From contig JABWCP010000004.1 in the NCBI GenBank assembly GCA_013360215.1, positions 1 to 64,000 on the forward strand: 64,000 nt of DNA, written 5' to 3'. Shown piece by piece: positions 30,787 through 38,203 of this stretch. Under the pieces are notes generated by a model. That model searched no databases. It saw nothing but the letters and a program-made list of their open reading frames with translations, and had not been told where the DNA came from. Made by a program: the position numbers and the translations under genes. The stretch is from a bacterium. GTDB lineage: Bacteria > CLD3 > SB21. Positions within the stretch are counted from its first letter, which is position 1; the number at the start of each line of letters is the position of its first letter.

Positions 30787-33678
30787 TTATTTAATATACA
30801 TCATTTTTTTCGCTTGAATGAAACCTTCAGATTCAAGTTTATATATATATATTCCAGATGCCATGAATTTTCCTAACGCGTTCTGACCATTCCATGAAAC
30901 AGTATATTTACCAGGCTCATGTATCTTCGACACAAGCGTGGTTATTTCTTGACCTAAAATATTATATATCTTTATTGATATGAAACTTTTGCTTGGTACA
31001 TCATAAGCGATAAATGTCGAAGGATTAAAGGGGTTGGGGTAATTTTGTCTCAAAAAAAAAGTCGATGGTACTTCTGAACCAAGATTTTCTTTATACCCCA
31101 CCTTAAACTTACCTAGTTTTGAAATATTTGCTATCAAAGCATCGTTTGACTTGCTTAATTGACTGGGAATCTGTACCCAACCACCAGGGGTTTCTTGAAA
31201 AATAGCCAATTTTGTTTTTTCTGATAGTTGTTCGGGTTCTAGTAAAATTTCTATTTCTGATGGCTTTTGAAACTTGAATTCTGTGGGCCCATACTCATAT
31301 ACTACTTCTTCTCCATTTTTCTGATAGTTCTGCGACAAAAAGTAATTGTCATCGAAAAACGGCGTTTTGATTATAAGATTTGATTTACTGTTCAATGATT
31401 TAATAGTTTTAAATTCTCCTTTCTTAACTAAGGTGACCCCATAAGTTACAACCTGAGCTGTATCACCTCCTGACGGAGTAAGGGTTTTCACAAAAAAATT
31501 CACCTGCCCAGGCTCACTAAATTTTCCAGAACCTCTAAATATATTTTGTGAGTTATTTACTGGAGTAGAAACAATGGATGATGTATCATTTTGACCCGTC
31601 AACCACATCCGAACGATAGGATTTATCGCCAATTTTGATTCTGCTATAACTGCAATATCAAAGTGTTTTGTTAATACAGGATTCTGATATACAACAATCG
31701 TTGCTTTTGCTGCGATCGCATAAAACGCAGCTGTTGCTTCATTTGAAAAAGCACTTTGATTTCCGAATGTATCTACTGCACTCACATTAAACGTGTATTG
31801 AGTTCCCTTTGATAATTTAGTGTAGTTTCTGACAGTATCCGTACTTGATATTGACGAATCAATTTGACCAAATAGATTTTCTAAAGTTGAACTATATATC
31901 CGATACTTTTTAAAATCTCCTTCTCTACTTACATTCCATTTCAGCAAAATAAAACCATCTCCAGAAGTTGCCTTTAAGTCACTAGGAGGAAGCGGTGGAG
32001 TGCTATCAAACGGGAGGGACTCGACGCTAGTAGAAAAATAGCTAGCATTGTTTGCAGAATCCACAGAAGTAACATAAAATCGATAATTTCTGCCCGGCAC
32101 TAAATTATAAATTGTTTTGGTAATAGTATAAAAAGAGCTTTGCTGAACGCTGTCAATTTGAACAGGCGATGTAAATCCGTTGCCTGTATAGATTCGATAC
32201 TTTAGCACATCGTTTTCTAAGTTCGTTTTCCATGAAAGCAGCACCTTTGAATCTCCAGCACTAGCCGTCAGTTCAACAGGAGCAGACGGAGGCGTAATAT
32301 CGAAATTCACTATCGCGAATTCTCCAAAATTTTTAAGTCCACTAACCATAATATAAGGAGTCCACAAATATGTTATTAACACTCCATCATTCGATAAAAC
32401 ATCTTTCCAAGGACTTTGTGAGTTTTCACGCATAATTACACGCAACCCATTAAAGCTTTCTATACCCGGTAAACCGCTTAAGTCGAAAAGCATGTTATAT
32501 TGACCATTAAAGTCCGAATTGATAACACTCCAGTATTTTGAACTTATCAAATTAATTGTTCCGGGAGGAAGTGAACCAACTATATTTGGAAACGAATCTA
32601 CTTTAAACGTAAAAGCTGATTTTGTACTTTTGTTTTCCGTAACAACGATAGAGACACCGATTGAATCTAGAACTATTGCACCAGTTTTGTATGAAGGTAA
32701 TTCGTTATTCGAAAAATCGGTTACTTTGATTGCTACTTGCGTTCCATCACCAATAGAAAAAGCCGCATTCAGGTTAGCTGTTATTATTAATGGCAACGGG
32801 TTTCCATAGCATCTAGCTTCAATTACAGCAGGATTGTTTGATAAGTCTAATAAGCCTATTTGGTTACGATTTATATTTATTGTTTCTAGATTAGGGCATT
32901 GCGATAAATCCAAATCTGAAAGTTGATTGTCATCGCATTCAATGTATCGAAGATTTAATGCAGAGTCTAAAGTCAACGACTTCAATTGACCTTGTGAACA
33001 AAACAAAAACTCTAATAATGGATTTGAATTAATTACAAGTGTATCAATTCGAGTCCTATAACATTTTACAGTGTTTAAACTTCTGTTGTTTGATATTGAA
33101 AGTCTCGAAATAGGAGTATCAGCACAATTCAAGTGAGTCAACATCAAATTTGAAGATATGTCAATTTCAGAAATAGGGGTTTCAGAAATATAAAGATACC
33201 GTAAAGCGCTATTTTGTTTTACATACAAATTTTGTAGCCCATTACTAAAACAAAAAAGCTCTTCCAAAAGGGGTTTATCCGAAAGATCAAGACTTGATAT
33301 TTGGTTGCTGTTACACCACAAATATTTTAGTTTTGTTAAACCCGTTAAATTAATTGAAGTGATTCCATTGTAACCACAATGCACATATTCTAAAGAAGTG
33401 TTTGAAGATAAATCTAAGTTTGTGAGATAATTCGAACTACAATTAATACTATCTAACGACGTAAAAGCCTCAATTCCGCTTAGATCAAAAATACCTTGTC
33501 CCGATACATCTAAATGTTTAATCAATAAGACTGCTTCAGGGTTTATAATCAAATTATTAACATCAAAGTTAACTTCGTATTTGTTTTGAAGAACAGACCT
33601 AAATTGAGGATCATTAACAGTTATCTGAGCGATAGAAAGTTTGCAGAAAAGACAAAACAACAAACATAAACATTTCAT
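30787..33678 (-). CDS. Secreted leucine-rich-repeat protein with FN3 domains and T9SS sorting domain
   Basis: This 963-residue protein has a signal peptide (about 1-17, LSIAQ). Residues about 45-300 are leucine-rich repeats of the short type with cysteine (LDLSSNTSLEYVHCGYNG, LKYLWCNSNQISSLDLS). Two fibronectin type III domains follow (about 463-555 and 560-655; APVELTASAGDSKVLLSWKT). The C-terminal 80 residues are a type IX secretion type A sorting domain: FFLRQNYPNPFNPSTFIAY, IYNILGQEITTLV, GKYTVSWNGQN, GIYIYKL. It should be exported through T9SS and attached to the surface. No T9SS machinery gene is in the window. It lies in the AT-rich insert, which suggests horizontal gain of a surface protein. 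Confidence 0.88.
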   Translation of the reverse strand: MKCLCLLFCLFCKLSIAQITVNDPQFRSVLQNKYEVNFDVNNLIINPEAVLLIKHLDVSGQGIFDLSGIEAFTSLDSINCSSNYLTNLDLSSNTSLEYVHCGYNGITSINLTGLTKLKYLWCNSNQISSLDLSDKPLLEELFCFSNGLQNLYVKQNSALRYLYISETPISEIDISSNLMLTHLNCADTPISRLSISNNRSLNTVKCYRTRIDTLVINSNPLLEFLFCSQGQLKSLTLDSALNLRYIECDDNQLSDLDLSQCPNLETININRNQIGLLDLSNNPAVIEARCYGNPLPLIITANLNAAFSIGDGTQVAIKVTDFSNNELPSYKTGAIVLDSIGVSIVVTENKSTKSAFTFKVDSFPNIVGSLPPGTINLISSKYWSVINSDFNGQYNMLFDLSGLPGIESFNGLRVIMRENSQSPWKDVLSNDGVLITYLWTPYIMVSGLKNFGEFAIVNFDITPPSAPVELTASAGDSKVLLSWKTNLENDVLKYRIYTGNGFTSPVQIDSVQQSSFYTITKTIYNLVPGRNYRFYVTSVDSANNASYFSTSVESLPFDSTPPLPPSDLKATSGDGFILLKWNVSREGDFKKYRIYSSTLENLFGQIDSSISSTDTVRNYTKLSKGTQYTFNVSAVDTFGNQSAFSNEATAAFYAIAAKATIVVYQNPVLTKHFDIAVIAESKLAINPIVRMWLTGQNDTSSIVSTPVNNSQNIFRGSGKFSEPGQVNFFVKTLTPSGGDTAQVVTYGVTLVKKGEFKTIKSLNSKSNLIIKTPFFDDNYFLSQNYQKNGEEVVYEYGPTEFKFQKPSEIEILLEPEQLSEKTKLAIFQETPGGWVQIPSQLSKSNDALIANISKLGKFKVGYKENLGSEVPSTFFLRQNYPNPFNPSTFIAYDVPSKSFISIKIYNILGQEITTLVSKIHEPGKYTVSWNGQNALGKFMASGIYIYKLESEGFIQAKKMMYIK

Positions 33679-33801
33679 CTCAATTTCCCTTTTGATATAA
33701 AAAACACCAACGATGTTTTAAATATATATTCTCAATAATTTTTAATCAACATATTTGAATTGCAACTTCATTATTAACTATTCAAAATAGTATGATGAGT
33801 T

Positions 33802-33888
33802 TATCACCTTTTTTATGATGACATTCTCAAGACGGGTATTTATCTTTTCAAACCCAAGTCACAGCATCAGGAGACACGGTAATGAATT
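33802..33888 (+). repeat. Right 87-bp direct repeat (native DinB upstream region)
   Basis: It contains ATGATGACATTCTC, CAAACCCAAGTC, the ribosome site CAGGAGACACGG and the first codons of the DinB gene. The matching copy is at 30074-30160. Confidence 0.9.
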
Positions 33889-34406
33889 TTTCTCTGACTC
33901 AATCCATCGAAATCCTCGAACGTACCCCGATGATTCTGACAGCGTGGCTTGACGGATTATCACCGGAATGGACTTCGTCCAATGAGGGCCCCGATACATG
34001 GTCAGCTTACGACATCGTCGGGCACCTGATTCACGGAGAAAAAACCGACTGGATCACACGTGCAGAAATCATTTTATCCGATTTACCTGATAAAACATTC
34101 AAACCATTTGACCGTTTTGCACAATTTGAAGACAGCAAAGATAAAACCCTTCGGCAACTGTTAACCGCATTCACCGAGCTGCGCGCGAAAAATATTAAAA
34201 AACTCCAATCGCTGAATATTTCAGAACAAGATATGAACCGCACCGGTCTTCATCCCGCGTTTGGCACGGTCACCTTGGTGCAGCTCCTTTCGACGTGGGC
34301 GGTGCACGATCTCGATCACATCAGTCAGATCGCGCGCGTTTTGGCCAAGCGCTACAAAGACGATACCGGGCCGTGGGTTGCCTATCTCAAAATCTTGCGG
34401 CAATAA
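33882..34406 (+). CDS. DinB-family putative metal-dependent hydrolase/transferase
   Basis: This 174-residue protein belongs to the DinB/YfiT four-helix-bundle superfamily: the N-terminal NFSLTQSIEILERTPMILTA, WSAYDIVGHLIHGEKTDW with the first metal-binding His, and the C-terminal WAVHDLDHISQIARVLAK with the second and third His. These proteins bind a divalent metal; many use mycothiol or bacillithiol, others have no known reaction. The ribosome site CAGGAGAC lies in the duplicated leader. The intact gene lies just right of the AT-rich insert, whose left repeat holds a broken copy of the leader only. Confidence 0.85.
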   Translation: MNFSLTQSIEILERTPMILTAWLDGLSPEWTSSNEGPDTWSAYDIVGHLIHGEKTDWITRAEIILSDLPDKTFKPFDRFAQFEDSKDKTLRQLLTAFTELRAKNIKKLQSLNISEQDMNRTGLHPAFGTVTLVQLLSTWAVHDLDHISQIARVLAKRYKDDTGPWVAYLKILRQ

Positions 34407-34474
34407 TCACCCGATAATGAACAGCATATTTAATGTACGTTTTTAAATAATCGTTTTATTCGGAGGAAAAACCC

Positions 34475-34894
34475 ATGAACGTCATCATTCGAAATGTTTT
34501 TGCTGTGATTGTCGGAGCGATCGTCGGCAGTATTGTCAATATGAGTATCATTATGATTGGCGGCCAATTGATTCCTCCGCCTGCGGGTGCCGATGCGACG
34601 ACGATGGAAGGACTCAAAGCATCTATGCATTTGTTTGAACCGCGGCACTTTCTTATGCCGTTTTTAGCGCATGCACTGGGAACGCTGGCCGGTGCCGCCG
34701 TAGCCGCTTTGATAGCGGCCAATCATAAGATGAAGTTTGCCTTGAGTATCGGATTTGTTTTTTTACTGGGCGGCCTGATCAGCGTATTTAGTCTCCCTTC
34801 TCCGGTATGGTTTACCATCTTGGATTTGGCTGGCGCCTATTTACCGATGGCTTATCTCGGCGGCCGATGGATGTCAAAAAATCAAAATATTTGA
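34475..34894 (+). CDS. Small four-helix membrane protein of unknown function
   Basis: This 139-residue protein has about four hydrophobic helices: residues 5-30 (VFAVIVGAIVGSIVNMSII), about 65-88 (FLMPFLAHALGTLAGAAVAA), about 92-112 and about 118-135. Helix 2 carries HFLMPFLAHALG. No catalytic motif is visible. The ribosome site CGGAGG is good. It follows DinB by 68 nt. I do not recognise the family beyond membrane proteins of this type often left as hypothetical. Confidence 0.7.
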   Translation: MNVIIRNVFAVIVGAIVGSIVNMSIIMIGGQLIPPPAGADATTMEGLKASMHLFEPRHFLMPFLAHALGTLAGAAVAALIAANHKMKFALSIGFVFLLGGLISVFSLPSPVWFTILDLAGAYLPMAYLGGRWMSKNQNI

Positions 34895-35158
34895 TCTTCG
34901 CAGGATCCGTTGAAATATTTCTTCTCAGACAAGATCAAATCGTTTAATAGGATACGATAACCTTTCAAAGTAACCGGGGTGTGAAGCAACACATTCCTAG
35001 CGGTTATGCTTTCTCTTTTTTCTACGGATTTATGTCCTTTCAAAACGAAATAAAACCTTAACCGGATGAGAATCCTCCTTATTTGATTTTTTCCCTTCCA
35101 TTTTCTATTTTCCCCCGCTAAAAATTATTTTTTCAAACATTTTATGAGGTGAATTTTT

Positions 35159-37021
35159 ATGTCTTCGCAGACACTCGAATTTAAAACGGAGGTTAAAGAA
35201 TTACTTCATTTGATGATTCACTCCTTGTACTCGCACAAGGAAATATTTCTCCGTGAACTTATTTCAAATGCTTCCGATGCGATTGATAAAGTGCGCTACC
35301 TTTCCCTCACCGACAGCCAAATATCAGGTGGTGATGCCGATTGGAAAATCAAACTCAAAATTGACAAAGAAGCCGGCACACTGACCATTTCCGATAACGG
35401 TATCGGTATGACCGAAGAAGAAATAATCCGGTCTCTCGGCACGATCGCACATTCCGGCACGCGCGACTTCATCCAACGCCTTACGGAAAAACAGGTCAAA
35501 GATAACCCTGAATTGATCGGCCAATTTGGTGTCGGTTTTTATTCTTCATTTATGGTCGCTGATCGTGTGGTCGTCATTTCACGCAAAGCCGGAGAACCGC
35601 AGGATAAAGCTATTCGATGGGAATCCAAAGCGGATGGTGTGTTTACGGTGGAATCGTTTGAAAAAGCAACCCGCGGCACGGACGTGATTCTTTTTATGAA
35701 CGAAGAGGGCAAAAAGTACCTGGAAGAGTGGGAAATACGCAGTGTCGTTCGTAAATATTCCGACTACATCGAACATCCGATTTGTATGGATGTCGAAAAA
35801 GATAAAAAAATTGAAGAAGAAACGCTCAATTCGCGTAAAGCCATTTGGCTCAAAGATAAAAGCGAAATCACCACGGAAGAATACAACGATTTTTACAAAC
35901 ACGTCTCGCATGATTTCGGTGAACCGCTGAAAACCATCCATTTTCGCGCCGAGGGTACATCGGAATTTTCAGCGCTGCTTTTTATTCCCAAAAAAGCGCC
36001 GTTTGATCTGTTTTATAAAGAATTCAAAATCGGTCCGATGCTGTATGTCAAACGCGTTCAGATCATGGATCATTGCGAACAGGCCATTCCTACGTATCTT
36101 CGTTTTGTCAAAGGCGTTGTCGAGTCATCGGATCTGCCGCTCAATGTCTCGCGTGAAATTCTGCAAGCCAACAAACAAATGGAAGTCATCAAGAAAAACA
36201 TTGCCAAAAAAATTCTCGATGCCCTTTCCGATATGAAAACGCACGAGTTTGAAAAGTATGTGGAGTTTTACAACGAATTTAATCGTGCTCTCAAAGAGGG
36301 ACTGTATTCCGATCATCAGCGCAAAGAATCCTTACGCGATCTCATGCTGTTCGAATCCACACGCACCGAAAAGGGTAAATATACCTCGCTCAAAACTTAC
36401 GTGGATGGAATGAAATCCGATCAGGAATTTATCTACTACATGACCGGCGCTTCGCGTGAAGAGCTCGAACGCTCACCGTATTTGGAAGCGGTCAAAGATA
36501 AGGATTACGAAGTGCTCTTTTTGACCGATGAGATTGACGAATTTATCGTATCCGAACTCGAATACGGCGGTAAAAAACTCAAATCTTTGACCAAAGGCGA
36601 CATCGAACTCGACAAGGATAAAAAAGAATCCAAAAAAGAAGCCGAAAAGAAATACGGTAAACTGATTGACCTGCTCAAAGATCAGTTGAAGGAAGAGATC
36701 AAAGATGTACGGGTTTCGGCACGACTCAAAGATTCAGCTTGCTGCCTTGTTGCCGACGAAGACGGCATGGACCAAAACATGGAACGAATCATGAAAGCCC
36801 TGGGTCAAAATGTTCCGTCCGGCAAACGTACGCTCGAAATCAATCCGGACCATCCTCTGATCGGGAAAATGCAGATGATGTTTGATACCGATAAAGATCA
36901 ACCGTTGCTCAAAGACTATACGGCGATGTTGTATGATCAGGCGCTCGTACTGGAAGGCAGTAAACCCAAAGATCCGGTGCTTTTTGCCAAGCGTATCGCT
37001 GAAATAATGGTAAAAGCATAA
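35159..37021 (+). CDS. htpG: HtpG, bacterial Hsp90 chaperone
   Basis: This 620-residue protein is the ATP-dependent chaperone HtpG. The GHKL ATP-binding domain (about 1-220) shows ELISNASDAIDKVR, the Mg/ATP loop ISDNGIGMTEEE, the lid GTIAHSGT and GQFGVGFYSSFMVAD. The middle domain has the conserved SSDLPLNVSREILQ with the catalytic arginine region. The C-terminal dimerisation domain ends in LVLEGSKPKDPVLFAKRI. Length is as usual. A 264-nt leader region lies upstream (34895-35158) with TGAGGTG as ribosome site. A canonical promoter for another transcript begins right after its stop. Confidence 0.95.
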   Translation: MSSQTLEFKTEVKELLHLMIHSLYSHKEIFLRELISNASDAIDKVRYLSLTDSQISGGDADWKIKLKIDKEAGTLTISDNGIGMTEEEIIRSLGTIAHSGTRDFIQRLTEKQVKDNPELIGQFGVGFYSSFMVADRVVVISRKAGEPQDKAIRWESKADGVFTVESFEKATRGTDVILFMNEEGKKYLEEWEIRSVVRKYSDYIEHPICMDVEKDKKIEEETLNSRKAIWLKDKSEITTEEYNDFYKHVSHDFGEPLKTIHFRAEGTSEFSALLFIPKKAPFDLFYKEFKIGPMLYVKRVQIMDHCEQAIPTYLRFVKGVVESSDLPLNVSREILQANKQMEVIKKNIAKKILDALSDMKTHEFEKYVEFYNEFNRALKEGLYSDHQRKESLRDLMLFESTRTEKGKYTSLKTYVDGMKSDQEFIYYMTGASREELERSPYLEAVKDKDYEVLFLTDEIDEFIVSELEYGGKKLKSLTKGDIELDKDKKESKKEAEKKYGKLIDLLKDQLKEEIKDVRVSARLKDSACCLVADEDGMDQNMERIMKALGQNVPSGKRTLEINPDHPLIGKMQMMFDTDKDQPLLKDYTAMLYDQALVLEGSKPKDPVLFAKRIAEIMVKA

Positions 37022-37028
37022 AAAAGAT

Positions 37029-37057
37029 TTGCAAAACAAAAATAGATCGGTTATAAT
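37029..37057 (+). promoter_or_regulatory. Sigma70-type promoter of a short transcript
   Basis: TTGCAA at 37029-37034, a spacer of exactly 17 nt, and TATAAT at 37052-37057. The expected start point, about 7 nt downstream, falls within a base or two of the ATG at 37066. It overlaps the end of the htpG region by only a few nucleotides of spacing. Confidence 0.7.
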
Positions 37058-37063
37058 TCTGCG

Positions 37064-37230
37064 CTATGAAAAAGAACAACAACATATGTTATTACCGTTT
37101 AAATGGGCTTACCCTTCGTCGTCATACACGTATGGATCAAGCCAATCTGATATATTGGAGCGCATGAGCCGATTTTAATTTTTTGAATATTTTTTCTAAC
37201 CCCGGCTCCGTGAACAGCCGGGGTTTTTTA
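37064..37230 (+). ncRNA. Candidate short transcript (leader peptide or small RNA)
   Basis: The region between the strong promoter and the terminator is about 165 nt. It holds a short open frame (37066-37167, 33 residues, MKKNNNICYYRFNGL...ANLIYWSA) that would be leaderless or nearly so, followed by two T-rich tracts (ATTTTAATTTTTTG, ATATTTTTTC) and the terminator. This layout resembles a transcription attenuation leader, but no operon follows: the next gene is GIY-YIG copy B. It may instead be a small RNA or a leader orphaned by insertion of the GIY-YIG element. Coding status is uncertain. Confidence 0.45.
37198..37230 (+). terminator. Rho-independent terminator of the short transcript
   Basis: Stem ACCCCGGCT / AGCCGGGGT with a small loop, followed by TTTTTTATT. 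Confidence 0.85.
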
Positions 37231-37253
37231 TTATTAATGAGTAGGTTCTTGTT

Positions 37254-37382
37254 TCCCTTCGACTGGCGTTCGATCAAGCTTATGGCGTGACTCACACTGA
37301 GTTCTCAAGGCATGCGCGGGAACGACAATTCAGAATTTTGTGTTGTGTAGTGTCTCACCCGCGAACGCGGGTGTCCACAAGA
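37254..37382 (+). repeat. Two-palindrome repeat unit upstream of GIY-YIG copy B
   Basis: It carries CCCTTCGACTGGCGTTCGAT, ATGGCGTGACTCACACTGAG, GGCATGCGCGGGAACGAC, then GTGTCTCACCCGCG-AA-CGCGGGTGTCCACAAG. The right half matches the unit upstream of copy A and the left half matches the solo unit at 8964-9085. Confidence 0.8.
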
Positions 37383-37407
37383 TAAGAATTGAACGAATTT
37401 TTTAAAA

Positions 37408-37695
37408 ATGAAAATTTTCTACGTTTATATTCTCGCCAGCAAACGTAACGGCACGCTCTATACAGGGGTGACGAATAACCTAATACGACGCATTTATGAA
37501 CATAAAAACGAAATTGTTCCCGGATTTACTTCACGGTATAAGGTTCATACGCTTGTGTATTTCGAACAATTTAATGACATACGCGAAGCCATTATCCGTG
37601 AAAAACGAATCAAAAAATGGCGAAGAGCATGGAAGATCGAATTAATTGAAAAAATGAACCCGACGTGGGAGGACTTATATCATGACGTTATATGA
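37408..37695 (+). CDS. Small GIY-YIG (URI-type) endonuclease-like protein, copy B
   Basis: This 95-residue protein differs from copy A (6082-6369) at only four residues (Ile3, Phe4, Ile29, Ile63 here). Motifs are the same: FYVYILASKRNGTLYTGVT, NNLIRRIYEHKN, KWRRAWKIELIEKMNPTWED. DNA similarity continues beyond the stop through the next palindrome (GATGGGTTCCC...GGGAACGAC) and upstream through the P2 palindrome, so the duplicated block is larger than the gene. It lies on the opposite strand to copy A, 31 kb away. No ribosome site is seen in front of its ATG either. A role as nuclease of a small mobile unit is inference. Confidence 0.85.
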   Translation: MKIFYVYILASKRNGTLYTGVTNNLIRRIYEHKNEIVPGFTSRYKVHTLVYFEQFNDIREAIIREKRIKKWRRAWKIELIEKMNPTWEDLYHDVI

Positions 37696-37790
37696 TGGGT
37701 TCCCACTTTCGTGGGAACGACTGATTAGTGACCTGCGTATTGTCGTCCCACCCGAGCCCTTCCCGCGAAAGCGGGAAGGGTGTACACAAA
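37696..37790 (+). repeat. Two-palindrome repeat unit downstream of GIY-YIG copy B
   Basis: P1 (GTTCCCACTTTCGTGGGAAC), a link with GTATTGTCGTCCCACCCG, and then a different hairpin CTTCCCGCGAAAGCGGGAAG ending GTGTACACA. The order matches the unit at 6010-6081, with the P2 position rewritten. Confidence 0.75.
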
Positions 37791-38203
37791 AAGGAACAAG
37801 GGAATTCTCATCAATGCATCGCCCTCAACATCGGCTTCCCGCTGCCTAACCCCAACAATTTTTAATTTTTATAAAACGCTTGATTTTTCTCTCATTATTG
37901 AAACAATTAAGTAGCAACTTACGTAAAGGTCTTTTACTTTTCCATTATGGCCCCTTTTTTTGGTTCTTTTCTTATCTATTTAGATATATAACCTTATGGC
38001 CGGTGTTATTTGATGGCTGTTATTTTTGATTACTTAGTTTCACTCATCTGATTTTATTGAATTTATACAAAAATATTTCTTTAAAACACTCGGCCGTATA
38101 TGTCTGAAATATGGCGACCGTGTAATTATGTTTTGTATCACCTTAAAAATTCTATAGAAATGTCATCACATCACATACGCTATTTTTAATGGAGTTTTCT
38201 GTT
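37791..38203. other. AT-rich intergenic region upstream of the Asp-box protein gene
   Basis: This stretch is AT-rich with several T tracts and should contain the promoter of the gene starting at 38204. I see no RNA gene or further repeat in it. Confidence 0.5.

Larger units (their letters stand above)
30161..33801. mobile_element. AT-rich inserted segment of about 3.6 kb between 87-bp direct repeats
   Basis: The segment between the direct repeats carries two reverse-strand genes, is clearly more AT-rich than its neighbours and separates a broken copy of the DinB leader from the intact one. No transposase or integrase is encoded. The simplest readings are insertion with duplication of flanking DNA, or recombination-mediated acquisition. 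Confidence 0.6.
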
